Part shown: positions 41,557 to 50,244 of the stretch, in pieces
Numbering within the stretch: position 1 is the stretch's first letter
Layout of the letters: each line of letters starts with the position of its first letter
NCBI RefSeq assembly: GCF_009765355.1
Contig: NZ_VTHK01000003.1
Coordinates: 62,001 to 126,000 of the forward strand
Direction of reading: 5' to 3'
DNA length: 64,000 nucleotides
Source of the DNA: Amycolatopsis anabasis
GTDB lineage: Bacteria > Actinomycetota > Actinomycetes > Mycobacteriales > Pseudonocardiaceae
Notes under the pieces: model-generated
Seen by the model: only the letters and a program-made list of their open reading frames with translations
Database searches by the model: none
What the model was told of the DNA's origin: nothing
Translations under genes and position numbers: made by a program

Positions 41557-43307
41557 ACCGCGCGCCGCACCGGCCGGCTCACCGCGAGCACGGCGGCGAC
41601 CACCAGCGCGGCCGCGCTGCCGAGCGCGAACCACCAGCCGAGCGCCACGTGCGCCCCCACGAGCGGGGACCCGAGGAGCCACGGCTCCGCGATGCGCAGC
41701 CCGGCGACGCAGGCCGCGCCGAACAGCAGGGCCGCGGCGCGGGGCGGGCGCGAGCGCGGCGCGAGGAAGGCGGCGCCGAGCACGACGAGCAACCCGGCCA
41801 GCAACCCCCAGGACGGGGTGTCGAACCGGCCGAAGAGGCTGGCGCCGGTGTACGCGGGCGCGCCGGTCGCGGGCAGCCCGAACGCGCCGACCGCCAGGAG
41901 CCCGCCGAGCACCAGCGGCACGAGCAGGCCGGGGCCCGGTCGCGGGCCGTCGGCGTCCGCGTCCTCGGATTCATCGCGTTCGACCATCCCGGCGATCACC
42001 GAACAGCACGCCGTGGTGGCCGCGGCGAACATCGCCAGGGAGGTCCACACCATCCCGGAGCCCACGGAATAGGTTCCGAACACTTCGGTGCTCGCGAGCG
42101 CGGTGTCCACCACCGCGGTACCGGCCAGCGGAACTCCGATCCAACAAACCGAGAGCACCGGACGGATCCGGGCCGCCAGCGACGGCACGAGCATCGCCAG
42201 CCCGAGCACGCCGACCAGCAGACCGGCGGTGAGCAGGAGGAACCGTGCGGGGCTTTCCGCGCCACCGGTGGTGCCGTCGGGCTTCACGATCTGCGGGACC
42301 AGCGCGCCGGACACGGCCAGGAACGCGGTGAACATCCCGAACAGCCCGGTCGCCACCCGGAGTCCCCGTTTGCCCGGCAGGTTCGCCTCGCCGGATTCGT
42401 CCACCGTCCGCGGTCCGGCCGGGGCGAAGGCGAGCACGACCAGGATGGCCGCGCCGAGCAGCGCCACGATCGGCCCGGCGCTGGGGCGCGCCGACTGCAC
42501 GGCCAATCCGGAGACCAGGTTCGGCACGGCCACCGCGGCCACGCCACCGGCCAGCCCGAAGAGGCAACCCCCGGCGACTTCGCCCGCGCCGGACCCCATC
42601 GCGAACGCTCCGGCCAGTGGCAGCGCGCAGGCCAGCAGCAGGCAGCCGCCCAGGACCAGCAACGGTCCCTCGAACGCGTTCCACGCGGGCAGGAACGCAT
42701 CGCCGGACCGGTACGGCGCCATCACCAGCCCGACCCCGGCGACCAGCCCGGCCAGAACGGTTCCCGCCAGCCAGCGACGGCCACCCACTCCGGACGGCGC
42801 CGCGGAGCCCCGCAGGTCGACCTGCCGGGCGAGCAACCGTGCGGCGAGCAGCCCGGCGACCCCGAGCGCGGCCTGCCCGGCGAGCGCGAGCCAGAGCCCG
42901 GGCCCCGGGCCCGGCCAGGCCAGGCTGACCGGCCGGTACAGCTCGGGGTGCGCGGTCAGCGACGGGTCGACCAGGAACTGCAGATCGAGCACGATCCGGC
43001 CGGGGGCGAGCGCGCCGAACCCCGCGAGCACCCCGGCCGCGACGAGCGGGCGCCGGGTCAGGACGAAGGCGGCGGCCAGCACCATCGGCAGCAGGGCGAG
43101 CGCCACCAGCAGGGGTCCGCTGGCATAACCGCGGGATCCGCCGTGCACCACCGGGAGCAATGCCCCGAGCGTCAGCAACACCGCCGCGAGGCCACCGGCG
43201 GCGAAGGCGGCGGCCAGCAGTTTCGCCGACGCTTCGTCCGCGACATCCGGCGACCGTGAATCGGACCGGGAGGTCTCCCCGCGAAAGAGCCAGGTGCGCG
43301 CAGTCAT
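41553..43307 (-). CDS. Large multi-pass membrane protein, unknown function
   Basis: A 584-residue hydrophobic protein with about 14 predicted helices, e.g. LLAAAFAAGGLAAVLLTLGA, WLAGTVLAGLVAGVGLVMAP and WTSLAMFAAATTACCSVIAG. A charged loop (VERDESEDADADGPRPG) lies near residue 440. I do not recognise the family. It resembles actinobacterial membrane proteins of unknown role found near sucCD or M23 peptidase genes. The ATG is at 43307. It is co-translated with the B12-fold protein through a four-base overlap. Confidence 0.75.
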   Translation of the reverse strand: MTARTWLFRGETSRSDSRSPDVADEASAKLLAAAFAAGGLAAVLLTLGALLPVVHGGSRGYASGPLLVALALLPMVLAAAFVLTRRPLVAAGVLAGFGALAPGRIVLDLQFLVDPSLTAHPELYRPVSLAWPGPGPGLWLALAGQAALGVAGLLAARLLARQVDLRGSAAPSGVGGRRWLAGTVLAGLVAGVGLVMAPYRSGDAFLPAWNAFEGPLLVLGGCLLLACALPLAGAFAMGSGAGEVAGGCLFGLAGGVAAVAVPNLVSGLAVQSARPSAGPIVALLGAAILVVLAFAPAGPRTVDESGEANLPGKRGLRVATGLFGMFTAFLAVSGALVPQIVKPDGTTGGAESPARFLLLTAGLLVGVLGLAMLVPSLAARIRPVLSVCWIGVPLAGTAVVDTALASTEVFGTYSVGSGMVWTSLAMFAAATTACCSVIAGMVERDESEDADADGPRPGPGLLVPLVLGGLLAVGAFGLPATGAPAYTGASLFGRFDTPSWGLLAGLLVVLGAAFLAPRSRPPRAAALLFGAACVAGLRIAEPWLLGSPLVGAHVALGWWFALGSAAALVVAAVLAVSRPVRRAV

Positions 43308-43697
43308 TGACCACGAACGCTAGCAAGCGACCGGTGGCCGCCTTCCGTGCCCGCGCGCGAGCGGGCACGGAAAACGAAAGCCGCCAGATTTCCGCGCCCG
43401 CACGCCATCAGCAGACACGCCGACCACCACGCAAGACTGTTATGCACCTCACACCAAACGGAGTAATTGCCCCTCTACTTTGGGTCATACCCACAGATAG
43501 CGGACAGATGCGCCGACCTCGTTCGGCCGACACGCGGCCTGCATCTTGCCGACAGCGGTGCCCCTTCGTTACTGTCCCCCGGTCCCCATTACAGTCAGGT
43601 CACGAACAGGACAGCGAGCAACCACCCCCGAGGTTGCTCACCGGAATCCCCCGTCCGGTGTCCTCGATCTGGCTCCCCGAGTACGGAAGGCCCTGTC
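43308..43697. promoter_or_regulatory. 390-bp intergenic region upstream of M23 peptidase gene
   Basis: No convincing gene. The region is relatively A/T-rich around 43430-43510. It contains direct repeats TTACTGT (about 43570) and TTACAGT (about 43590), and two hairpins: GAGCAAC/GTTGCTC (43616-43639) and ACCGGA/TCCGGT just after it. A regulated promoter for the cell-wall peptidase is likely, but no named site or riboswitch could be assigned. Confidence 0.4.
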
Positions 43698-44516
43698 TTG
43701 GCTCGACACCGCTCCCCCGGCGGCCAAGCTCCTTCCCCGGAAATGGATGACGCACTGGACGGTGCGGTCGTCCGCGTCCGGGGCTCCCACCGGCTCCCCG
43801 CACCGCCATCCGCGCTGCGTGGCCGCGTGGTGGTCGCCGCGGTCGCTGCCGGCGCCTTTGCCGCTGCCGCTGCTGGTCAGACCCTCCAAGCTGTCGGTTC
43901 GAGTGATTCCAACACCGGTGTGACGCCGCTGGCGAGCGCGCGTGACGCGAGTGCCGCCCTCGGAGTTGGCGGCGACGCTCCCGCGGGCGCCCCCGAGATG
44001 CTGCCCGTCGCACTGAACAGCGACGCTTCGGCCGAAGTCCAGAAGCTCAACGACAGCGAGCAGATCACCCAGGCTCGGCAGGAACGCGAGGCCGCCGAGG
44101 CCCGCAAGGCCGCCGAAGAGGCTTCCCGCCCCAAGACCTTCGCCCCCGCCGAGGGCAGGTTCACCTCCGGCTTCGGTGCCCGGTGGGGCACGAGCCACCT
44201 GGGCATCGACGTCGCCGCCCCGATCGGCACCCCGATCCACGCCGTCTCCGACGGCACGGTGATCGAGGCCGGCCCGGCGAGCGGCTTCGGCCTGTGGGTG
44301 CGCATCCAGCTGCCGGACGGGACCATTCACGTCTACGGGCACATGAACAGCTTCTCCGTGCGCGCCGGCCAGAAGGTCAAGGCGGGCGAGCAGATCGCCG
44401 AGGTCGGCAACCGCGGCCAGTCCACCGGCCCGCACGTGCACTTCGAGGTCTGGACCCCGGCCGGGAAGAAGATCGACCCGCGTCCGTGGCTGGCCGCGCG
44501 CGGCGTGGACCTCTGA
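43698..44516 (+). CDS. M23-family metallopeptidase (cell-wall endopeptidase)
   Basis: A 272-residue exported protein. A TTG at 43698 with GGAAGG seven bases upstream gives MARHRSPGGQ; ATG 43746 is an alternative. A hydrophobic segment at residues ~40-62 (VVVAAVAAGAFAAAAAG) serves as signal or anchor. A helical EA-rich linker (QAREREAAEARKAAEEA type) precedes the LytM/M23 domain: FTSGFGARWGTSHLGIDVAAP gives the first His and Asp zinc ligands, GHMNSF and GPHVHFEVW the HxH. M23 enzymes cut peptidoglycan cross-links or activate amidases. All zinc ligands are intact. Confidence 0.9.
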   Translation: MARHRSPGGQAPSPEMDDALDGAVVRVRGSHRLPAPPSALRGRVVVAAVAAGAFAAAAAGQTLQAVGSSDSNTGVTPLASARDASAALGVGGDAPAGAPEMLPVALNSDASAEVQKLNDSEQITQARQEREAAEARKAAEEASRPKTFAPAEGRFTSGFGARWGTSHLGIDVAAPIGTPIHAVSDGTVIEAGPASGFGLWVRIQLPDGTIHVYGHMNSFSVRAGQKVKAGEQIAEVGNRGQSTGPHVHFEVWTPAGKKIDPRPWLAARGVDL

Positions 44517-44559
44517 GACAGTCACCGAGACCGCAGACCCGCCCCGCATCCGCGACGAG

Positions 44560-44838
44560 CTAGCCGCTACCTCCTTCCTCGCCGGGCAACCGGCGCACGA
44601 AGTACGCGATGGCGACCTGCCATACGCTGCACACGGCTCCCGGCGACCGCGCGCGTCGACACAGCGCGCACCGGCCGCCGGGCGCCTGTTCGTGCATACG
44701 CAACAGCGCCCGCCAGGCGGCCACCAGCAAGGCCGCCTCTTCCGCCAGGGGACCCCGTTCCCCCGCGGCTTTCCCCGCGATGTCCTCCAGCCGCCGCAGT
44801 ACCCCGCTGCCGACGAACCGAAACCACCACTCCTCCAC
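44560..44838 (-). CDS. Small SOS-regulated protein, unknown function
   Basis: A 92-residue protein starting VEEWWFRFVGSGVLRRLED (GTG 44838, with GGGGAGGGG upstream; a GTG at 44868 is possible but lies before the likely transcript start). It is helical, with an AEEAALLVAAWRALLRMH segment and a C-terminal CALC plus VCSVW, three cysteines that could bind a metal. No family was recognised. A perfect LexA box lies 49-64 bases upstream, with TAAGCT (44877-44872) as a fitting -10, so the gene is expected to be DNA-damage induced. pcrA ends just upstream on the same strand. Confidence 0.7.
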   Translation of the reverse strand: MEEWWFRFVGSGVLRRLEDIAGKAAGERGPLAEEAALLVAAWRALLRMHEQAPGGRCALCRRARSPGAVCSVWQVAIAYFVRRLPGEEGGSG

Positions 44839-44886
44839 ACCGCGCCCCCTCCCCGGGGCGCCGGTCACGCCAGCTTACCCCATAGA

Positions 44887-44902
44887 TCGAACGTTTGTTC
44901 GA
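44887..44902. promoter_or_regulatory. LexA (SOS) box
   Basis: TCGAACGTTTGTTCGA, perfect match to TCGAAC-N4-GTTCGA. It lies between the pcrA 3' end and the small gene at 44560-44838, with a -10-like TAAGCT nine bases beyond it toward that gene, so LexA would cover the -35 region. Confidence 0.9.
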
Positions 44903-44953
44903 TGTTCTTTCTAGTGGAGGGGTCTGACAGTTTCGGGGGTGGCGGGGTCCCGC

Positions 44954-47350
44954 CTAGAGCTTCACCATCGGCACGCTGCCGATCAGCATCAACCGGACCG
45001 TCCCGGAGGCGCCGAAGTCGATGGTCGCGGTGGCCCGCGGGCCGCTGCCCTCGGCGGCCACCACGGTGCCCAGGCCGTACTTGTCGTGGCTGACGCGGTC
45101 GCCGACGTCCAGTTTCAACGCCACGGTGTCCTTCCAGCCCTTCATCGGCGAGGTCGAGGTCCGGGAGCCACCGGACGCGGAGTCGCCGAAGGACCGCCGG
45201 CCCCAGGTCGTCGCGGCCCGGGGTGAGCCCGATCCGCCGAGCCCGCCGCCGGACGGTTCCAGGCGGCGCCAGTCGAGCAGATCGGCGGGAATCTCGTCCA
45301 GGAACCGGGAAGCCGGGTTGTTCATCGGCTGCCCCCAGGCCGAACGCACCAGCGCCCGGGAGAGGTAGAGGCGCTTGCGGGCCCGGGTGATCGCCACGTA
45401 TGCCAGCCGGCGTTCCTCGGCGAGTTCGGCGGGCTCCCCGAGCGCGCGCATATGCGGGAAGATCCCGTCCTCCCACCCGGTGCAGAACACCACCGGGTAC
45501 TCCAGGCCCTTCGCGGTGTGCACGGTCATCAGGGTGACCACCCCGGCGTCGGACTCCTCGTCCTCGCCGTCCGGGGTCGGGATGGAATCGGCGTCGGCGA
45601 CCAGGGAAACGCGTTCGAGGAAGGCGGGCAGCGAACCCGGGGCGGGCACCCCGGCCGCGTCGTCCTCCTCGGCGGGGGCGGCCGTTTCGGCGGCGAACTC
45701 GGCGAACTCCCGGGCCACGGTGACCAGTTCGGTCAGGTTCTCCACCCGGGAGGCGTCCTGCGGATCGTCGGATTCCTCGAGTTCGACCCGGTAGCCGGTG
45801 CGTTCCAGCACGGCCTCCAGGATGTCGGCCACCTCTTCGCCGCTTTCCACGAGTTCGCCGAGGCCGTCCATCAGCTCCACGAACCCGGTGATCGCCCTGG
45901 CCGAACGCGGGTTGAGCAGCGGCACGTTCCCCTTCACCGCGTCCCGCAGCGCCGCCGAGAACGAGATCCGCTCCCGTTCCGCGTGCGTGGCGATGACCGC
46001 CTCCGCGCGGTCGCCGATGCCGCGCTTGGGCACGTTCAGGATCCGGCGCAGGCTGACCGTGTCCTCGGGGTTGGCCAGCACGCGCAGGTAGGCGAGCATG
46101 TCCCGCACCTCGCGCCGTTCGTAGAAGCGCACACCGCCGACCACCCGGTACGGCAGGCCGAGGCGGATGAAGATCTCCTCGAACACCCGGGACTGGTTGT
46201 TGGTGCGGTAGAAGACGGCCACGTCCGAGTACTGCGCCTCGCCCCGGTCGGCCAGCGCGTCGATCTCCCCGGCGACGAACGCGGCCTCGTCGTGGTCATT
46301 GTCGGCGACGTAGCCGACGATCTTCTCGCCTTCGCCCGAGTCGGTCCACAGCCGCTTGTCGCGCCGGTTCGGGTTGCGCGCGATCACCGCGTTCGCCGCG
46401 GACAGGATCGTCTGCGTGGAGCGGTAGTTCTGTTCCAGCAGGATCGTCCGCGCGCTCGGGAAGTCCCGTTCGAACTCCTCGATGTTGCGGATGGTCGCGC
46501 CGCGGAAGGCGTAGATCGACTGGTCCGCGTCGCCGACCACGCACAGTTCCGCCGGTCGCACCCCGGATTCGGTGACCTCGGTGCCGACCAGCTCGCGCAC
46601 CAGGGTGTACTGGGCGTGGTTGGTGTCCTGGTACTCGTCGACCATGACGTGGCGGAAGCGCCGCCGGTAGTACTCGGCGACATCCGGGAAGTTCTGCAGC
46701 AGTTCGACCGTGCGCATGATCAGGTCGTCGAAGTCCATCGCGTTGGCCAGGCCCAGCCGGCGCTGGTACTCGGCGTAGACCTCGGCGACCCGGCGCTCCA
46801 GGTCGTTGCCCGCCCGCGACGCGGCGGTCTCGGCGTCGATCAGCTCGTTCTTCAGGTTCGAGATGTGCACGGCCAGCGTGCGCGCCGGATAGCGCTTGGG
46901 GTCCAGGTCGAGGTCGCGGGCGACCAGGGTGATCAGGCGCCGGGTGTCGTCGGAGTCGTAGATGGAGAAGCTCGACGACATCTCCAGCGTCTTCGCCTCG
47001 CGGCGCAGCACCCGCACGCACATCGAGTGGAACGTCGACACCCACATCGCGTTCGAGCGGCGGCCGACCAGCTCGCTCACCCTGTCCCGCATCTCCGCGG
47101 CGGCCTTGTTCGTGAACGTGATCGCCATGATCTGGCCGGGGTGCACGTCCCGTTCGGCGAGCAGGTACGCGATCCGCCTGGTCAGCACCCGGGTCTTGCC
47201 GGAGCCCGCACCGGCGACCACCAGCAGCGGGGCGCCGAGGTGGGTCACCGCCTCGCGTTGCGCCGGGTTCAGGTCGGCGAGCAGGTCGGAATGGCGGCTC
47301 GGGGCCGGGCCGCCGGTGGGGTTCTCGGGGAGATCGAAGAGGGTGCTCAT
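44954..47350 (-). CDS. pcrA: ATP-dependent DNA helicase PcrA/UvrD
   Basis: A 798-residue superfamily 1A 3'-5' helicase used in repair and replication restart. Motif Q/I: DLNPAQREAVTHLGAPLLVV then AGAGSGKTRVLTRR. Motif II: MVDEYQDTNHAQY. Motif III: VVGDADQSIYAFRGA. Motifs V-VI: MTVHTAKGLEYPVVFC and EERRLAYVAITRARKRLYL. The C-terminal ~55 residues (VGDRVSHDKYGLGTVVAAEG) form the Tudor-like domain that in PcrA/UvrD binds RNA polymerase. It has an ATG start at 47350. Complete and typical in length. Confidence 0.96.
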   Translation of the reverse strand: MSTLFDLPENPTGGPAPSRHSDLLADLNPAQREAVTHLGAPLLVVAGAGSGKTRVLTRRIAYLLAERDVHPGQIMAITFTNKAAAEMRDRVSELVGRRSNAMWVSTFHSMCVRVLRREAKTLEMSSSFSIYDSDDTRRLITLVARDLDLDPKRYPARTLAVHISNLKNELIDAETAASRAGNDLERRVAEVYAEYQRRLGLANAMDFDDLIMRTVELLQNFPDVAEYYRRRFRHVMVDEYQDTNHAQYTLVRELVGTEVTESGVRPAELCVVGDADQSIYAFRGATIRNIEEFERDFPSARTILLEQNYRSTQTILSAANAVIARNPNRRDKRLWTDSGEGEKIVGYVADNDHDEAAFVAGEIDALADRGEAQYSDVAVFYRTNNQSRVFEEIFIRLGLPYRVVGGVRFYERREVRDMLAYLRVLANPEDTVSLRRILNVPKRGIGDRAEAVIATHAERERISFSAALRDAVKGNVPLLNPRSARAITGFVELMDGLGELVESGEEVADILEAVLERTGYRVELEESDDPQDASRVENLTELVTVAREFAEFAAETAAPAEEDDAAGVPAPGSLPAFLERVSLVADADSIPTPDGEDEESDAGVVTLMTVHTAKGLEYPVVFCTGWEDGIFPHMRALGEPAELAEERRLAYVAITRARKRLYLSRALVRSAWGQPMNNPASRFLDEIPADLLDWRRLEPSGGGLGGSGSPRAATTWGRRSFGDSASGGSRTSTSPMKGWKDTVALKLDVGDRVSHDKYGLGTVVAAEGSGPRATATIDFGASGTVRLMLIGSVPMVKL

Positions 47351-47459
47351 CGGGGATCCACGCTACTCGGGGGGTCTGACGGGATACGCGCCTGGACGTA
47401 CCCCGAACTACCGCTTGCCGTCCGATGCCGTGCGGCCGGAGCGCGGCGAAGATCGAAGG

Positions 47460-47864
47460 ATGACCGAGACACCTGCCGGAATCCGCGCCTCCGACGCCGA
47501 ACGCGAACGGGTCGCGAAGATCGTCCAGAACGCGAGCGCCGAAGGGCGGCTGACGATCGCCGAGACCGAAGAACGGCTCGGCGCGGTGTACGCCGCGAAA
47601 TACACGGGCGAGCTGAACTCGCTCACCGCCGATCTGCCGCCCCGGGCCGTCGCGCGGGCCACGCCGTTCCCGCCGCACCGCGCGCTGCGCGTGCACGCCG
47701 CGCTCGTCGTCGCGCTGTCGGTGCTCCTTGTCGTCCGCTGGATACTTTCCGACGCCCCGTTCTTCTGGCCGATCGCGCCGATGTTCTGGCTCGCGGTGAG
47801 CCTGTTCGTGCACGCCCGGATCCGCGGGCTGGGCAGGCGGCGGCGCGAGGCTGTGCCATACTGA
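47460..47864 (+). CDS. DUF1707 membrane protein
   Basis: A 134-residue protein. The N-terminal DUF1707 domain (GIRASDAERERVAKIVQNAS, AEGRLTIAETEERLGAVYAAKYTGEL in part, SLTADLP) is an SHOCT-like helical module common in actinobacterial membrane proteins. Two hydrophobic helices follow (ALRVHAALVVALSVLLVV, FWPIAPMFWLAVSLFVHARI). No activity is known. The ATG is at 47460, with GAAGG just upstream. Its stop lies five bases before the leader peptide of chorismate mutase, and the presumed -10 of that leader overlaps its last codons. Confidence 0.85.
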   Translation: MTETPAGIRASDAERERVAKIVQNASAEGRLTIAETEERLGAVYAAKYTGELNSLTADLPPRAVARATPFPPHRALRVHAALVVALSVLLVVRWILSDAPFFWPIAPMFWLAVSLFVHARIRGLGRRRREAVPY

Positions 47865-47868
47865 TCCC

Positions 47869-47931
47869 GTGCGACACCACGCGTTCCGATTTTTCTACGG
47901 GATCCGGACTCCGGCTCCCGTGATCGCGTAG
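47869..47931 (+). CDS. Phe/Tyr-rich leader peptide of chorismate mutase
   Basis: A GTG at 47869 opens a 20-codon frame: MRHHAFRFFYGIRTP then APVIA, with three Phe and one Tyr within five codons (FRFFY). It is followed 20 bases later by a terminator hairpin and then by the chorismate mutase gene, the branch-point enzyme for Phe and Tyr. CATACT (47858-47863) would place the transcript start at the GTG, so it may be leaderless. Stalling at Phe/Tyr codons when these amino acids are scarce would prevent termination. Confidence 0.75.
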   Translation: MRHHAFRFFYGIRTPAPVIA

Positions 47932-47951
47932 TGCCTGAACCGCAATCACCC

Positions 47952-47982
47952 AAAGCCCCGGAGTCCACGGACCCGGGGCTTT
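47952..47982 (+). terminator. Attenuator terminator upstream of chorismate mutase
   Basis: A perfect 10-bp stem AAAGCCCCGG/CCGGGGCTTT with an 11-base loop, between the aromatic leader peptide and the chorismate mutase gene. The T residues lie at the end of the stem, as is common for high-GC attenuators. Confidence 0.75.
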
Positions 47983-48029
47983 CGTCGGCTCGGGGGCCAG
48001 GTGGGGATCGGGGCCGACCGGAGGTCCAG

Positions 48030-48332
48030 ATGAACGCTCAGACACACGAAGCGGCCGAGAACGCCGACGCGGATTCGCAGGTCCCCGCGCCGGAGGAGAT
48101 CGCCGAGCTCCGCAAGGAGATCGACTGGCTCGACGCCGAGATCCTGCGGCTGGTCAAACGCCGCGTCGAGGTGTCCAAGACGATCGGCGCGGCCCGGATG
48201 GCGGCCGGCGGCACCCGGATCGTCTACAACCGCGAGATGGACGTGCTCGCCCGCTACCGGGAACTCGGCCCGGAGGGCCGCCAGCTCGCCATGGCGCTGC
48301 TGAACCTGGGCCGCGGGCGGCTGGGCCGGTAG
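48030..48332 (+). CDS. Chorismate mutase, AroQ type
   Basis: A 100-residue monofunctional chorismate mutase (chorismate to prephenate, for Phe and Tyr). The helical AroQ signature is present: IAELRKEIDWLDAEILRLVK, with catalytic-type Arg and Lys, then RRVEVSKTIGAARMAAGGTR. It is close in size to the intracellular mycobacterial enzyme Rv0948c, which works with DAHP synthase. The ATG at 48030 has GGAGG five bases upstream; an upstream in-frame extension exists but overlaps the attenuator. Regulation by the aromatic leader peptide at 47869 is strongly suggested. Confidence 0.92.
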   Translation: MNAQTHEAAENADADSQVPAPEEIAELRKEIDWLDAEILRLVKRRVEVSKTIGAARMAAGGTRIVYNREMDVLARYRELGPEGRQLAMALLNLGRGRLGR

Positions 48333-48408
48333 AACGGTTCGGGAAAACCCGCGAATCTCAGGGTGTTCCCCGAGCCGATCAAGCCCCGGGGCGGGCACAC
48401 TGGACGCC

Positions 48409-48723
48409 ATGGACTGGATCATCAATCTGATCGCTGTGGTGATCGCCATCGTCAGCGTGCTCGCCGCCCTCGCTCACGTCGGCTACCTCGCGCTGCTGAA
48501 CAACGCGGCGAACAAGCGCGCCGGGGGTTCCCCGGTGGCGCAGTACGTCCGCGGCCGCTGGGCGGTCGCCGGCGGCACCACCGCGGCGTCGCTGCTCGCT
48601 TGGCTGTTCACCGCCGGGGGTACCCCGATGGACATCCTGGCGATCATCGTCGCGGCCGGCAGCGGCGCGGTGGCCACCAAGGCGCTCCAGTCCACGCAGC
48701 AGAAATACCGCAGCGGCGGATAG
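48409..48723 (+). CDS. Small membrane protein, unknown function
   Basis: A 104-residue protein with an N-terminal helix (WIINLIAVVIAIVSVLAALAH) and two more hydrophobic stretches (VAGGTTAASLLAWLFTAG, MDILAIIVAAGSGAVATKAL). It ends in a polar tail QSTQQKYRSGG. It is not recognised beyond actinobacterial hypothetical proteins. The ATG is at 48409. It follows the chorismate mutase gene by 76 bases on the same strand but probably has its own promoter. Confidence 0.7.
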   Translation: MDWIINLIAVVIAIVSVLAALAHVGYLALLNNAANKRAGGSPVAQYVRGRWAVAGGTTAASLLAWLFTAGGTPMDILAIIVAAGSGAVATKALQSTQQKYRSGG

Positions 48724-48996
48724 TCCCCGTACCAGATTATTCGGCGTGGCGCCGCCCGATTGGCGGCGCCCGTCAGAGTGATATCGCGGACCCGCGCGGC
48801 CAGTGTCGGCGAAGCCTCTTACCCTATGTCCGGTGAGGACCCTCGCGCCTCGGCCGGGCGACGGCCGGACCACACGCTCGGCAGAGCGCCGTGCGCGTGC
48901 AGCGGGGCGTGCAGATTCCCGCGAAGGTGCTCGTCCGATCGGATTAATCGGCCTCCGCCTTCCGTCAGCCGCGCCGGGGACGGGAGTCCACTGGAC

Positions 48997-50244
48997 ATGA
49001 ACGGCGGGGCGGACACCTTCGGCACTTCATCTCGGTCGGGCAGGCACCGGCGGGACGCGGGCGGCGGCACCTGGACACCCACGGTCCCCCCGCGGCGCTC
49101 CGGCGGACGGCACCAGGCCGGCGAGGATCCCCTCGACCCGCCCGCCACCGGTTCGCTTCCGGCGCCACTGCTCTCGCGGATCATGGACGAGGGCGTCGAC
49201 GACGGCTACCCGGCCGCCAGCGGCGAACTGCCGGCACCGCGGCCGGCCTATCCGCCCCGGAAGCACCTGGTGGGCCAGCGCCGCGCCCCGATCACCCCGC
49301 CCCCGGTGCCCAGCCAGCCCCGCCACCGGGATCCGATCGACAAGGACGCCGAGACCAAACCCGTCGCCCGGCGCACCAAGGTGACGCTCAAGCCCCTGGC
49401 GCCCCGCGAGGAAGCGGACGTCCGGGTGTACGTGGCGCCGCCGCGGGACGGGCTCAGCACGTTCGACCTCGGCACCGTGCCCGCCTCGGTCACCCCGCCG
49501 CGCAGCTGGCGCAAGGCGGCCTGGTTCGCCACCGCTTCGTCCGGCGGCGTGGTGGTCGCCCTGCTGTTCGCGGGCTCCCTGCTGGTCGGCAAGCCGGCCG
49601 ACAACCAGGCCGTGGTCGGCTGGCCCGGGCTCAAGGGCGGGCAGCCCACGATGGACGGCGAGCAGCAGGTGGGCTCCACGCCGTCCCAGCCCGGCCTGTC
49701 CCACGGGGAACTCTCCGGCGCTCCCGACGACCCGCTCACGATGACCGGCCCCGGCCACTCCTCCAGCGGCCGGACCGGCGCGGGCAGCCCCCGGCCGACC
49801 GGTTCGCTGGCCAGCTCGCCCGGCCGGTCCGGCTCCTCCAGCTCGGATCCGACCACGCCGCCGACCACGAGGCCGCCGCAGAAGCCGCCGGTGACCCGCG
49901 CGCCGTACACGAGCGAACCGCCGCGCTTCGCCTGGCCACCGGCGAACGATCCGCGGATCCTCGCCGACCAGTCGCAGGACTTCCTCAACACCATCACCGA
50001 GGACCCGGCCGCCGCGCACGCCATGACCACCGGCGCGCTGCACGACAAGGGCGCCGACGGCCTGGCCCGCCGGTACGCCGACGTGGCCTACTTCGAGGTC
50101 AAGCAGGTCGACGTGCAGCAGTACAACGGCGAGGGCGTCACCGTCTGCACGGTCAGGACCGTGCACCGCGACGGCACCGCGACCACCGAGCGCCGGACGC
50201 TGACGTTCGGCGACGACGCCAAGATCTCCGACGACAGCAAGTAA
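48997..50244 (+). CDS. Membrane-anchored Pro/Ser-rich protein, unknown function
   Basis: A 415-residue protein. The first ~170 residues are polar and Pro/Arg-rich (cytoplasmic). A single helix AAWFATASSGGVVVALLFAG lies near residue 180. An extracellular Ser/Gly/Pro linker with TTPPTTRPPQKPP runs to ~310. A C-terminal ~100-residue domain (DQSQDFLNTITEDPAAAHAM, ARRYADVAYFEVKQVDVQQY, VCTVRTVHRDGT) resembles a small cystatin/NTF2-like fold. The ATG at 48997 is chosen over frames starting upstream at 48760, which lack hydrophobic or conserved features. Its architecture parallels the next gene. Both precede a Ser/Thr kinase pair and might be envelope substrates or partners. Confidence 0.65.
   Translation: MNGGADTFGTSSRSGRHRRDAGGGTWTPTVPPRRSGGRHQAGEDPLDPPATGSLPAPLLSRIMDEGVDDGYPAASGELPAPRPAYPPRKHLVGQRRAPITPPPVPSQPRHRDPIDKDAETKPVARRTKVTLKPLAPREEADVRVYVAPPRDGLSTFDLGTVPASVTPPRSWRKAAWFATASSGGVVVALLFAGSLLVGKPADNQAVVGWPGLKGGQPTMDGEQQVGSTPSQPGLSHGELSGAPDDPLTMTGPGHSSSGRTGAGSPRPTGSLASSPGRSGSSSSDPTTPPTTRPPQKPPVTRAPYTSEPPRFAWPPANDPRILADQSQDFLNTITEDPAAAHAMTTGALHDKGADGLARRYADVAYFEVKQVDVQQYNGEGVTVCTVRTVHRDGTATTERRTLTFGDDAKISDDSK

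Noticed and set aside
43400..43697. Cyclic-di-AMP (ydaO) riboswitch upstream of the M23 peptidase
   Set aside because: Such riboswitches often precede cell-wall hydrolase genes in actinobacteria, but the conserved GGGGA/GGGUGAAUC-type segments were not found; only two simple hairpins are present.
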